NCBI RefSeq assembly: GCF_000987955.1
Contig: NZ_LAZU01000018.1
Coordinates: forward strand, 1 to 64,000
Direction: 5' to 3'
From: Paenibacillus sp. DMB20
Lineage (GTDB): Bacteria > Bacillota > Bacilli > Paenibacillales > Paenibacillaceae
DNA: 64,000 bases
Part shown: positions 16,192 to 25,323 of the stretch, one piece after another
How positions within the stretch are numbered: position 1 is the stretch's first letter
Layout: each line of letters begins with the position of its first letter
Translations under genes and position numbers: made by a program
The notes under the pieces: generated by a model
What the model saw: the letters and a program-made list of their open reading frames with translations, nothing else
What the model was told of the DNA's origin: nothing
Databases searched by the model: none

Positions 16192-17145
16192 ATGAAGAAA
16201 AGATACCTGATCGCCGCAGTCGTGGTACTGTCCGTCATCTCTCTGTTTATCGGGGTTAAGGACATATCACCCTTTGATCTGTTCCGGATGACGGAGCAAC
16301 AACAGCATATCATGCTGGTCAGCCGCGTTCCCAGGCTTGTCAGTCTAGTATTGTCGGGCGTTAGTATGAGCATTTGCGGCCTGATCATGCAGCAGCTCAG
16401 CCGGAACAAGTTCGTCTCGCCGACAACGGCGGGGACCATGGATTCCGCCAGGCTGGGAATACTTGTGTCGATGCTTGTATTTTCAACCACAGGCCCGTTG
16501 ATCAAGATGCTGGTCGCCTTCCTGTTTGCATTTGCAGGTACGCTCATATTTATGAAGATTCTTGACAAGATCAAGTTCAAGGACGCGGTTTTCATTCCGC
16601 TCGTGGGCTTGATGTTCGGGAACATAATAAGCTCGATCGCCACGTTTTTCGCCTACAAGCATGATCTGATCCAGAACATGTCCTCATGGCTGCAGGGCGA
16701 CTTCTCGATGATCATCAAAGGTCAATACGAACTGATGTACATAAGTGTTCCCCTGGTCATTCTGGCTTACTTGTTCGCCAATAAATTTACCGTGGCGGGC
16801 ATGGGAGAAGAGTTCGCGACCAATCTGGGCCTTCAATACCGGAGAGTCGTGAACATCGGCCTGATCATCGTAGCGCTGGTGACCGCTTCCGTCGTCCTGA
16901 CGGTTGGCATGATCCCGTTCCTTGGTCTGATCATCCCGAATATCGTGAGTCTTTACCTGGGGGATCATTTGAAAAAAAGCCTTTCGCATACCGCGCTTCT
17001 GGGGGCCGCATTCGTGCTCTTTTGCGACATCATCGGCCGTCTTATCATTTACCCCTACGAAATTCCGATCAGCTTGACCGTGGGCGTCATCGGAAGCGGT
17101 ATTTTCATTTACTTACTGATGAGGAGAAAGGCATATGACTTATAA
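16192..17145 (+). CDS. yclN: Petrobactin-type siderophore ABC permease YclN
   Basis: A 317-residue FecCD-family permease with about nine hydrophobic helices. Family motifs include V-S-R-V-P-R-L-V-S-L-V-L-S-G near residue 45 and the cytoplasmic coupling region around G-M-G-E-E-F-A-T-N-L-G. It would form a heterodimeric channel with YclO. The gene order permease-permease-ATPase-binding protein equals B. subtilis yclNOPQ, the petrobactin importer. The ATG at 16192 has GAAGGAAG before it; an in-frame TTG at 16165 is poorer. It overlaps yclO by 11 nt. Confidence 0.85.
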   Translation: MKKRYLIAAVVVLSVISLFIGVKDISPFDLFRMTEQQQHIMLVSRVPRLVSLVLSGVSMSICGLIMQQLSRNKFVSPTTAGTMDSARLGILVSMLVFSTTGPLIKMLVAFLFAFAGTLIFMKILDKIKFKDAVFIPLVGLMFGNIISSIATFFAYKHDLIQNMSSWLQGDFSMIIKGQYELMYISVPLVILAYLFANKFTVAGMGEEFATNLGLQYRRVVNIGLIIVALVTASVVLTVGMIPFLGLIIPNIVSLYLGDHLKKSLSHTALLGAAFVLFCDIIGRLIIYPYEIPISLTVGVIGSGIFIYLLMRRKAYDL

Positions 17146-18079
17146 AGCCAAGACCGGTTTGCTGGTCGCGGCGGCGCTGATCCTGATTGCCCTCTTCCTT
17201 TTCATTGATTTAGGAGGAAACTGGGATTACGCGCTGCCCAGAAGAATCAAGAAGGTGCTGGCTATCGTTTTGACGGGCGGAGCGATCGCGCTGTCCACCA
17301 CGGTGTTTCAAACGATTACCAACAACCGGATTTTGACGCCGAGCGTCATGGGATTGGATTCCCTATATGTGTTGATCCAAACCTTTGTTATCTTTGTTTT
17401 CGGATCGTTTAAGCTGTATGAGCTTGGGAACCTCAATTTTTTGATCAATGTCGCAGGCATGATCCTTTTCTCCGGAATACTGTACAAAATTTTGTTCCGA
17501 AGGGAAGGAAACAACATTTATTTTCTCCTTCTTATCGGCATGATCTTCGGCTCTTTGTTTTCAAGCATGTCTTCCTTTATGGAGTTGCTGATCGATCCGA
17601 ACGAATTTCAATTCGTATCCGACAAAATGTTCGCAAGCTTCAACAATGTGAATACGGATTTGCTGCTGATCGCAATCATTGCCGTTGGCGCGACGCTCGT
17701 TTATTTTGCGAAATACTTTAAGTATTTGAATGTCCTGGCCCTCGGGCGGGAACAAGCGATCAACCTCGGCGTAAACTACGACTTCGTTATCAAAAGACTG
17801 CTGATCGTTGTGGCCGTACTGATCTCGGTGGCAACCGCGCTTGTCGGGCCGATTACTTTTTTGGGACTATTGGTGGTCAATGTATCTTATGAATTCATGA
17901 AAACGTACCGTCATTCCTACCTTATTGCCGGCTCCGTGCTGATCAGCATTATCGCGTTAGTGGGAGGCCAGCTCGTTGTGGAGCGGGTGTTTACATTCTC
18001 TACGACCCTTAGTGTCATCATTAACTTCATCGGCGGGGTTTACTTCATCTATCTGCTATTAAAGGAGAGTAAAGCATGA
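17135..18079 (+). CDS. yclO: Petrobactin-type siderophore ABC permease YclO
   Basis: A 314-residue FecCD-family permease and partner of YclN. It shows the family block R-R-I-K-K-V-L-A-I-V-L-T-G-G-A-I-A-L-S and the coupling helix region L-G-R-E-Q-A-I-N-L-G. It overlaps yclN by 11 nt and yclP by 4 nt (ATGA), indicating tight translational coupling. The frame is intact. Confidence 0.85.
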   Translation: MTYKAKTGLLVAAALILIALFLFIDLGGNWDYALPRRIKKVLAIVLTGGAIALSTTVFQTITNNRILTPSVMGLDSLYVLIQTFVIFVFGSFKLYELGNLNFLINVAGMILFSGILYKILFRREGNNIYFLLLIGMIFGSLFSSMSSFMELLIDPNEFQFVSDKMFASFNNVNTDLLLIAIIAVGATLVYFAKYFKYLNVLALGREQAINLGVNYDFVIKRLLIVVAVLISVATALVGPITFLGLLVVNVSYEFMKTYRHSYLIAGSVLISIIALVGGQLVVERVFTFSTTLSVIINFIGGVYFIYLLLKESKA

Positions 18080-18834
18080 TCCAGGTAACGAACGTAACGA
18101 AAGCTTACAGCGGCAAAAAAGTCGTGGATAACGTGTCGGTGACGATCCCGAAAGGCAAGATTACGTCCTTTATCGGACCGAACGGAGCCGGTAAGAGCAG
18201 CCTTTTGTCCATGATCAGCAGACTTGTGTCCAAGGATTCCGGGCAAATCGTCATTGAAGGCAAGGAGGTAAGCCAGTGGAAGAGCGGCGATCTTGCCAAG
18301 AAAATCTCGATCCTGAAGCAGTCTAACCAAATCAGTCTCCGGCTGACGGTTAGAGAACTCGTTTCTTTTGGACGCTTTCCGTATTCCCAAGGCAGATTGA
18401 CCGAAGAAGACAAGAAATACGTGGATGAAGCGATCCGATACATGGAGCTTGAAGAAATGCAGGATAAGTACCTTCATCAGCTCAGCGGCGGACAAACGCA
18501 GCGCGCCTACATTGCGATGGTCATCGCGCAGAACACCGACTATATCCTGCTGGATGAACCGCTGAACAATCTGGATATGAAACACTCCGTGCAAATCATG
18601 AAGATTCTGAGAAAGCTTGTTGCCGAGCTGGACAAAACGATTGTGATCGTGATCCACGATATCAATTTTGCTTCCTGCTACTCCGACTACATTGTGGCTT
18701 TAAAAGACGGCAGAATTGAAAACGAAGGCGGAACCGATACGATCATCCAAAGCAATGTGCTTAAAGGAATCTATGATATGGATATCGAGATCGAGGAAAT
18801 CAACGATAACAAGATCTGCGTCTATTACGCTTAA
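18076..18834 (+). CDS. yclP: Petrobactin-type siderophore ABC ATPase YclP
   Basis: A 252-residue ABC ATPase. Walker A is G-P-N-G-A-G-K-S-S, the Q-loop region reads L-K-Q, the signature is L-S-G-G-Q-T-Q-R, Walker B is Y-I-L-L-D-E-P, and the switch histidine is in V-I-H-D-I. It energises YclNO. The ATG overlaps the yclO stop. A hairpin and about 190 bp separate it from yclQ. Confidence 0.9.
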   Translation: MIQVTNVTKAYSGKKVVDNVSVTIPKGKITSFIGPNGAGKSSLLSMISRLVSKDSGQIVIEGKEVSQWKSGDLAKKISILKQSNQISLRLTVRELVSFGRFPYSQGRLTEEDKKYVDEAIRYMELEEMQDKYLHQLSGGQTQRAYIAMVIAQNTDYILLDEPLNNLDMKHSVQIMKILRKLVAELDKTIVIVIHDINFASCYSDYIVALKDGRIENEGGTDTIIQSNVLKGIYDMDIEIEEINDNKICVYYA

Positions 18835-18859
18835 AAGGAACTTCAATGGAATGGTGAGG

Positions 18860-18894
18860 GGGGCAAGGAGAATTCCCCGGGAAGCTTTTGCCCC
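18860..18894 (+). terminator. Possible attenuator hairpin between yclP and yclQ
   Basis: GGGGCAA pairs with TTGCCCC across a 21-nt loop, followed by TTATATTATT rather than a clean T tract. It may trim read-through or protect the 3' end of the yclNOP transcript. Confidence 0.35.
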
Positions 18895-18979
18895 TTATAT
18901 TATTCAGGTGGTATGCGATAGCGCATATGGGTCTTTACGCGGCCTATAAATGTAATTATTAACCTTATATGCACAATTA

Positions 18980-18994
18980 TGTTATTCATAATCA
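18980..18994 (+). promoter_or_regulatory. Candidate Fur box upstream of yclQ
   Basis: On the minus strand TGATTATGAATAACA matches the Fur consensus at 11 of 14 positions, 31 bp before the yclQ start in an AT-rich stretch. It suggests a separate iron-controlled promoter for the binding protein. Confidence 0.45.
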
Positions 18995-19024
18995 TTTATA
19001 AATTTAATTGTAGGAGTGGAAGAA

Positions 19025-19986
19025 ATGAAGAAAGTTTTAATGCTGTTCATGATGACTGTACTCACGGTGGCACTTGCCGCTTGCGGAGCCGATGAGAAGA
19101 AAACCGGAGCGTCCGGTAACGGCGGAGAAGCCTCCGGGGATAAACTGACGATCAAACACGAGCTCGGCGAAACGCCGGTCACCAAGAATCCGAAAAAAAG
19201 TCGTTGTATTCGATTTTGGCGTACTGGATTCCTTGGACAAATTGGGCGTTGAAGTGACGGGAGTTCCTCAAGCCAATATCCCGCCTTACTTGTCCAAATA
19301 CGGTGATGCCAAATATCAAAAACGTCGGCAGTCTGAAGGAGCCGGACTTTGAGAAAATCAACAAGATCGAACCGGACCTCATTATTATTTCCGGCAGACA
19401 GAGTGATGCTTATAAAGAATTGAGCGAGATCGCGCCTACGATTTACATGGGTGTGGATACTTCCAAATACATGGATTCCTTCAAAGAAAACATGAACAAG
19501 CTTGGCCAAATTTTCGGCAAGGAAGCCCAGGTCGAAGAACAACTGGCTGCTGTCGATAAGGACATCAAGGCACTGAACGACAAGGTAAAGGCATCCGGCA
19601 AAAATGCGCTCATCATCTTGGCTAACGAAGGCAAAATCAGCGCTTACGGTCCTGGTTCCCGTTTCGGCATTCTGCATGACGTGTTCGGCTTCGCCGCTGT
19701 GGATCCCAACATTGAAATAAGCACGCACGGCAAAGATATTTCAAGCGAGTACATCGTGGAGAAAAACCCGGACTATCTGTTTGTCGTTGACCGCGGGGCG
19801 GTTGTAACCACAGGCACCGGCGATTCCGGCGCGAAGCAGGTCGTCGAGAACGAGCTTGTCAAAACAACGAAAGCCTACAAAGACGGCAATATCGTTTACC
19901 TTGATCCAAACTATTGGTATCTGTCCGGCGGCGGTTTGGCTTCCGTGGCGGAAATGGTGAAGGAAGTTGGCGCAGGCCTAAAATAA
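19025..19986 (+). CDS. yclQ: Petrobactin-binding lipoprotein YclQ (two apparent frameshifts)
   Basis: A substrate-binding lipoprotein that would capture ferric petrobactin for YclNOP. The signal peptide ends at a lipobox, L-A-A-C (about residue 20). Two +1 events break the frame: a run of seven A at 19193-19199 (six restores P-K-K-V-V-V-F-D-F-G-V-L-D-S) and a run of five A at 19318-19322 (four restores Y-Q-N-V-G-S-L-K-E-P-D). After both corrections the protein is continuous to the stop and of normal length (about 320 residues). ATG at 19025 follows TAGGAG; a GTG at 19016 is in frame. It is probably intact in the organism. Confidence 0.8.
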
Positions 19987-20002
19987 TAATTACCGAATTA
20001 AC

Positions 20003-20045
20003 AGCACCGGCGCGCGGTCATTCAGGCGCCGGTGCTTGCTTGTTT
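20003..20045 (+). terminator. Terminator of yclQ
   Basis: AGCACCGGCGC pairs perfectly with GCGCCGGTGCT, followed by a T-rich tail TGCTTGTTTG. Confidence 0.75.
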
Positions 20046-20110
20046 GTTTGAAAAGGTCCCCCGCTTCGTCGATAATTAGAAGGTAATGAACATGCTAGGA
20101 GGTTCGAAAC

Positions 20111-21535
20111 ATGGTTCCCGATCAAATGTACATCAACGGACAATGGGTATCCGCGTCCGGGAATATTGAAGTGATAAACCCGGCAACCGGGGAAAAGATA
20201 GGCCAAGTTGCTTTTGGAGGTGAAAAGGAAGCCCGTCTGGCGGCGGATGCCGCCTCGGCAGCGTTTCGGACCTGGTCCAAGCATACGGCCGATGAGCGAG
20301 GAAAGGCGCTCCGCCGCTGGCATGATCTGATTGCTGAGCACAGCAGCGAGTTGGCCCGGATCATGACGCTGGAGCAGGGAAAGCCGCTGAAGGAGGCGGC
20401 GGGAGAGATCGCTTACGCCAACAGTTTCGTCGCATGGTATGCCGAGGAGGGCAAAAGGATCTACGGCGAAACGATTCCCGCCTCTTCTCCCAATAAACGC
20501 ATTATCGTCACGAAACAGCCGGTCGGGGTCGTTGCAGCGATAACGCCGTGGAATTTTCCGGCATCGATGATCACCCGCAAAGCGGCTCCCGCTTTGGCTG
20601 CAGGATGCACCATGGTGATCAAGCCCTCGGAAGAAACGCCTTATACGGCGCTTAAGCTGGCGGAACTTGCGGATCGGGCAGGGATACCTGCCGGCGTGAT
20701 CAACGTGGTGACGGGAGATGCGGCCGAAATCGCCGGGGCATGGCAGCAGGACAGCCGGGTCCGGAAGCTGTCGTTTACCGGCTCGACCGCCGTCGGCAAG
20801 AAACTGATGGAGGGGGCGGCGGGGCATGTCAAGAAGTTGTCGCTTGAGCTTGGGGGCCATGCGCCTTTTATCGTAACGGCAAACGCGGACATGGATAAAG
20901 CTGCCGAGGGGGTCCTGCTGTCCAAATTCCGCAATGCGGGGCAGACCTGCGTATGCACCAACCGTGTATATGTTCAAGAATCCGTTGCCGCCGAATTTGC
21001 CGGAAAGGTTGCGGCTTTAACCGAACGGTTGAAGGTCGGAAATGGCATGGAGGAAGGGACGGATATCGGCCCTCTGATCAACGACAAAGCGGCGAAGAAG
21101 GTAAGAAAACAGATTGAGGATGCCGAGCTGAAGGGCGGAGTGATTTTGACGGGAGAGCGTTCAGCATCTCCTTCGAATGGCGTATTTGTGAAGCCTACCG
21201 TCATCATGAATGCCACGGATGATATGCTCTGCATGAAGGAGGAAACGTTCGGGCCGGTTGCGCCCATCACCATGTTCAAGACCGTTGAAGAAGCCGTCGA
21301 ACGGGCGAATAACAGCCCGTACGGACTTGCGGCTTATGTATTTACGGAGCATCTTGGGGAAGCGGTGCGGATCGCCGAAGCCCTGGACTATGGTATCGTC
21401 GGTATTAACGACCCGCTTCCGTCCACCGCGCAGGCCCCGTTTGGCGGGTTCAAGGAGAGCGGACTCGGACGGGAAGGCGGGCATTACGGCATCGAGGAAT
21501 ATCTGGAGACCAAATATATCTCGCTCGATTTGTAG
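20111..21535 (+). CDS. gabD: NAD(P)-dependent succinate-semialdehyde-type aldehyde dehydrogenase
   Basis: A 474-residue aldehyde dehydrogenase. The N-terminal M-Y-I-N-G-Q-W and I-T-P-W-N-F-P-A-S-M-I-T-R-K block match GabD. The catalytic glutamate is in L-E-L-G-G and the nucleophile cysteine in G-Q-T-C-V-C-T-N. P-F-G-G-F-K-E-S-G-L-G-R-E-G closes the active site. The second cysteine next to the nucleophile is typical of SSADH-like enzymes. The exact aldehyde is uncertain. The ATG follows AGGAGG. It is monocistronic and ends 27 bp from a convergent oxidoreductase; no clear terminator is visible in that gap. Confidence 0.85.
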   Translation: MVPDQMYINGQWVSASGNIEVINPATGEKIGQVAFGGEKEARLAADAASAAFRTWSKHTADERGKALRRWHDLIAEHSSELARIMTLEQGKPLKEAAGEIAYANSFVAWYAEEGKRIYGETIPASSPNKRIIVTKQPVGVVAAITPWNFPASMITRKAAPALAAGCTMVIKPSEETPYTALKLAELADRAGIPAGVINVVTGDAAEIAGAWQQDSRVRKLSFTGSTAVGKKLMEGAAGHVKKLSLELGGHAPFIVTANADMDKAAEGVLLSKFRNAGQTCVCTNRVYVQESVAAEFAGKVAALTERLKVGNGMEEGTDIGPLINDKAAKKVRKQIEDAELKGGVILTGERSASPSNGVFVKPTVIMNATDDMLCMKEETFGPVAPITMFKTVEEAVERANNSPYGLAAYVFTEHLGEAVRIAEALDYGIVGINDPLPSTAQAPFGGFKESGLGREGGHYGIEEYLETKYISLDL

Positions 21536-21562
21536 AAACTTTGCATGACTTACGGCGTCTGC

Positions 21563-22528
21563 TTATCCCTGCTTTAATAGGACCGGCAGCCCTGAGGCTG
21601 CGGATGCATTGGCGGCCAGCGTCGCCTCCAATGTTTTCATGCCGTCCTCGTAGCTCGCCAGAATGAGGCTGCGGTCATTTTGCTGAATCGCACGCACAAA
21701 TGCGTCCGTCTCCCTTTGGTAGAAATTCGTTTTGCTGCGATAGATCGTTTCCTTATCGGGCTCGGTGATCGTGAGGGTCGTGCCGTCGAGCGTCACCCTG
21801 AAATTCCTGCCCATCAGCTCGATTCCGGTGCGGTGGTCAAATTGGATAAACCCGGTCTGCATATGGCCGAACGCCCCGTTATCCAGCGTAAATTGGATCA
21901 TTCCCACATCGGGAATGTCCAAATCCGGGATATCGTCCATCACAAGAAGACCCATGTCGGCGTACAGCCGAACAATCTCGCCTCCGAGATAACGGACCAG
22001 ATCTAAGGTGTGGGTCGATTGCTCTACAAGCTGGCCGCCGGAGAGCGCTTTCTTTCTCCACCATGGCGTGTCTACCGGAACGGTCAGGTAGTGCGCCCGG
22101 ATCATGGCTACTTTTTTGTCCGACAAATATTGTTTTGCGATCGCCACCGTATCCATGTAGCGCAGGCAATAGCCCGAGGCCGCGATAATGCCGCTTTCGG
22201 CGATCGACTCGGCTTTGCGCCTGACGGTTTCCATATCGAGTCCCAGAGGCTTTTCGACCATTAAATGGACGCCCTTGGCTGCGGCCGTTTCCTCCAGATC
22301 GCCGTGGCAGAACGGGGGAACGCACACGTATACGGCATCGAGCCGTTCTTTATCCAGCATCTCATGCGCATCGGTGTATGATGCCGCCCCGCAAGCCGCG
22401 GATTGAGCTTCGGAAAGTGTCCGGTTGGTATCGCAGATCGCGGCAACCTTTACGTCCGGATGTTTTCCTAAATGCTTCAAATGTATGGCGCCTATTCCTC
22501 CGGCACCGATGACGCCGATGTTAATCAT
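21563..22528 (-). CDS. Gfo/Idh/MocA-family sugar oxidoreductase
   Basis: A 321-residue NAD(P)-dependent dehydrogenase. The Rossmann motif G-V-I-G-A-G-G-I-G is at the N-terminus and the nicotinamide-binding E-K-P-L-G near residue 92. The K of E-K-P and the H of the S-T-H-T-L-D-L region fit the family's active site. Relatives oxidise inositols, glucosides or rare sugars. It is the last gene of a minus-strand operon with the isomerase (9 nt upstream) and an ABC sugar importer. Confidence 0.85.
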   Translation of the reverse strand: MINIGVIGAGGIGAIHLKHLGKHPDVKVAAICDTNRTLSEAQSAACGAASYTDAHEMLDKERLDAVYVCVPPFCHGDLEETAAAKGVHLMVEKPLGLDMETVRRKAESIAESGIIAASGYCLRYMDTVAIAKQYLSDKKVAMIRAHYLTVPVDTPWWRKKALSGGQLVEQSTHTLDLVRYLGGEIVRLYADMGLLVMDDIPDLDIPDVGMIQFTLDNGAFGHMQTGFIQFDHRTGIELMGRNFRVTLDGTTLTITEPDKETIYRSKTNFYQRETDAFVRAIQQNDRSLILASYEDGMKTLEATLAANASAASGLPVLLKQG

Positions 22529-22537
22529 GGTTACTGA

Positions 22538-23377
22538 TCACTCCTGAATATGGTTTGAGCCCCCGATGATCAGATCGAGCTGGCGCGAGGCGTCGTATGT
22601 CATCTGATAAGGATCGGCGGCGTACGGGCTAAGTTCGGCTGTCAACGTGTCGCTGTATCCGGTTTCCGTCAAAGCACGGCGCACTTCGGCCCAGTCCACG
22701 CCTCCCGCCAGCAAAGGCACGAAGCCCGAGCCGTTGCCGACATGGGGGTTGAAATCTTTCACATGAACCTTCTTGATGCGTTTGCCGAGGAGACGAATCC
22801 ACTGCTCCGGATAACCATAGAGCAAAATGTTGCCGACATCGAAATAAACTCCCGCCATGGGGGATTCCAATTCATCGATGTAACGTTTCATCTCAAGCGG
22901 CGACAGCAGGAATTTGTTCCATACATTTTCGATGCCTATGTACACGCCATGCTGTTCGGCAAGCGGAAGCAGCTTCCGGATTTCATCTTGGCTGCGGCGG
23001 TAGCAGTCCTCATAAGAAACCTCCGGGGTAACGGCTCCGGGAACGACAAGCACGGTATCCATGCCGATCAGCGAGGCAAGTTCAATCTGCTTGGCGACGA
23101 CTGCCGCGCCCTGCACCCGGACAGCGGGGTCCGGAGAGGACAGGGGCGTCTTCCACAGCAGGCTTGTCGATAAGCTGCGGAGCCGGATTCCATGCCGGTC
23201 CGCCAAGGAGAGAATGTCTTGAGCGTCGTCAGCGGTACTGTTCATCGTAAGTCCAATCCCTCCGGAGGGATTCAGATTCAGCTCGACCGCATCGTATCCC
23301 GCAAGGCTGGCATGACGGAACAAGTCATCAAGCGAAGTGTTCTCCGGGTATCCCCATTGATTGATTCCTTTCAGCAT
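22538..23377 (-). CDS. TIM-barrel sugar (phosphate) isomerase/epimerase
   Basis: A 279-residue xylose-isomerase-like TIM-barrel protein. Metal-binding acids are visible in I-G-I-E-N-V-W, Y-F-D-V-G-N and the histidine motif V-H-V-K-D-F-N, with a final T-A-E-L-S glutamate. This matches the IolE/IolH/D-tagatose-3-epimerase superfamily. Coupled to the Gfo/Idh/MocA enzyme downstream, it suggests oxidation-isomerisation of a rare sugar. The ATG at 23377 is 8 nt after AGGAGG; an ATG at 23383 is only 2 nt away from it. Confidence 0.8.
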   Translation of the reverse strand: MLKGINQWGYPENTSLDDLFRHASLAGYDAVELNLNPSGGIGLTMNSTADDAQDILSLADRHGIRLRSLSTSLLWKTPLSSPDPAVRVQGAAVVAKQIELASLIGMDTVLVVPGAVTPEVSYEDCYRRSQDEIRKLLPLAEQHGVYIGIENVWNKFLLSPLEMKRYIDELESPMAGVYFDVGNILLYGYPEQWIRLLGKRIKKVHVKDFNPHVGNGSGFVPLLAGGVDWAEVRRALTETGYSDTLTAELSPYAADPYQMTYDASRQLDLIIGGSNHIQE

Positions 23378-23479
23378 GTACATAGCCTCCTAATATCCGA
23401 CTGACGGCATAAGCTGCGTCGACTCCTTAATGCTGCGGATTGCATGTCGCCTGTTGTTTGTACCAATATATACATGCGG

Positions 23480-24316
23480 TCATCCTTTAATGCCATTCAT
23501 GGCAATACCTTCGATAAAATAACGCTGCAGGAAAATAAACAAGACGATGATCGGCAGCGTGGCCATGACGGCTCCGGCCATCAGCAGCGGATAATCCGTG
23601 GAGTGCTGACCCTGGAAGGTCGAGATCCCGATGGACAGCACGCGCATGTCTTCCGAACTGGTCATGATGAGCGGCCAGAGCAGCTCGTTCCAGGAAGCAA
23701 GGATCGTAAAGATGGCCAGCGATACCAAGGCGGCTTTGGATAAAGGCAAATAGATGTTCCAATAGATGCGGAAATAGCTGCAGCCGTCGATTTTGGCCGC
23801 TTCTTCGAGATCCTTTGGCAGGGTCATGAAAAACTGTCTAAGCAAAAAGGTGCCGAAAGCGCTGAACACGCCGGGGATGATCAGAACATAAAACGTATCC
23901 AGCCAATTCAGCTCGCGCATGATGACAAAGCTCGGGATCATGACGACCTGCGACGGAACCATCAAAACGGCGAGAAGAGCGAGAAAAATCGCATTCTTGA
24001 ACGGAAACCTCAGGCAGGCAAAGGCATATGCCGCCAGGGAGCAGAGAACAAGCTGCCCCGCGGTCCGGCTGAACGTCACGATGATCGTATTCAGGTAATA
24101 GGTTCCGAAATCAATCGTTTGAATCACGCGGATATAATTATCGAGATGCCATTCAGACGGCAGCCATGTAGGCGGTACGGTCATCGAATCGGCATACGAT
24201 TTGACCGATGTCGACAGCATCCATAAAAACGGCATGACCATAAAGACGGCGCCTGCGGCCAACAGGAAGTGGGCGGCCGCAGGAACTCTTTTTCCGGACC
24301 CGGTAGAAGCGTTCAT
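23480..24316 (-). CDS. Carbohydrate ABC permease, MalG/AraQ type
   Basis: A 278-residue inner permease with six helices and the EAA loop E-E-A-A-K-I-D-G-C-S-Y-F-R-I-Y-W-N-I-Y-L near residue 190, which contacts the ATPase. It pairs with the upstream permease gene (18 nt away). The ATG follows AGGAGG. No ATPase gene accompanies the importer; such CUT1 systems in Bacillales usually borrow the shared ATPase MsmX (family knowledge). Confidence 0.9.
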   Translation of the reverse strand: MNASTGSGKRVPAAAHFLLAAGAVFMVMPFLWMLSTSVKSYADSMTVPPTWLPSEWHLDNYIRVIQTIDFGTYYLNTIIVTFSRTAGQLVLCSLAAYAFACLRFPFKNAIFLALLAVLMVPSQVVMIPSFVIMRELNWLDTFYVLIIPGVFSAFGTFLLRQFFMTLPKDLEEAAKIDGCSYFRIYWNIYLPLSKAALVSLAIFTILASWNELLWPLIMTSSEDMRVLSIGISTFQGQHSTDYPLLMAGAVMATLPIIVLFIFLQRYFIEGIAMNGIKG

Positions 24317-24334
24317 GTTGATTTCCTCCTCCTG

Positions 24335-25292
24335 CTATTGATAGTGAACCCAGCGCTTCTGAAAAACCATCTGGAACAAGGTGATGATCAGAATGACGAT
24401 AAACAGCATGAAGGCTTGGGCGGAAGCGTAGCCCATATGAAAGAACTTGAAGCCGTCTTCCCAAATGCTGTACACCACCGTCCGTGTCTGATCCAGGAGC
24501 GTAGCCTGCTGGTCCATCATAATAAAGATCAGGTCGAACATTTGGAACGAATTGATAAAAGACATCACCAGGACGAAAAACAGGCTCGGCGTCAGCAGCG
24601 GCAGGGTGATCCGGAAGAACTTGTACAGCGTCCCTGCCCCGTCGAGCGATGCCGCCTCGTAATACGTATTGGAAATTCCCTGTAAACCGGACAGCAAAAT
24701 AACGGCGTTATAACCGATGCTGCTCCAAACGCTTACGATAATAATGGAGAAAAGCGCGAATTTTTCGTCAAACAGCCAGTTGGGCTGCGGAAGATTCAAT
24801 GCCCCCAGCACATAGTTGATAAGACCGAACTCCGAATTGTACAGCCATCGCCACACCATGCCGACCGCGATCGGCATGGTGATCACGGGAATGAAGAACA
24901 GTGTCCGGTAGATAACCACGCCTTTGATCTTCTGGTTCAAGAGCACCGCCAGCAGCGTTGCGAAAGCAATGGATAACGGCACGGTTCCGACCGTATACAG
25001 CAGGGTGTTCAGCATCGAGGTCGTGAATTTTTCGTCATTCATCAAATTTCGGAAGTTCTCGAGCCCGATGAATTGGGGGGCCGTCATGCCGTCCCATGAC
25101 GTAAAGGACAGGAACAGGGAGGCGGCTGAAGGGGCCATATAAAAAAATGCCGAGACCCAGCACAACGGGCAGGATGAAAACATAACCCCATACGGCTTCC
25201 AGAAGCGCGAGCCTTGAAGGCTTGCGCTTTCCATTGGCGGGCGTTTCCGGCTGGTCCCTGGTCAAAGCAACGCGAGGATTCACGGGCAGCAC
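24335..25292 (-). CDS. Carbohydrate ABC permease, MalF/LacF type (one apparent frameshift)
   Basis: About 318 residues of a CUT1 permease with the EAA loop Y-E-A-A-S-L-D-G-A-G-T-L-Y-K-F-F-R-I-T-L-P. A run of seven A at 25141-25147 (T in the coding sense) splits it. With six, the first helix reads continuously L-G-L-G-I-F-Y-M-A-P-S-A-A-S-L-F. The start is uncertain: GTG at 25292 or GTG at 25283, behind AAAGGA. It partners the MalG-type permease and the lipoprotein upstream. Confidence 0.8.
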
Positions 25293-25323
25293 CGTCCTTT
25301 CAGAATGGAAATGATGGTTAGGC

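Noticed and set aside
19016..19252. Short separate lipoprotein gene at the start of yclQ
   Set aside because: It is the N-terminal part of yclQ, cut by a homopolymer excess.
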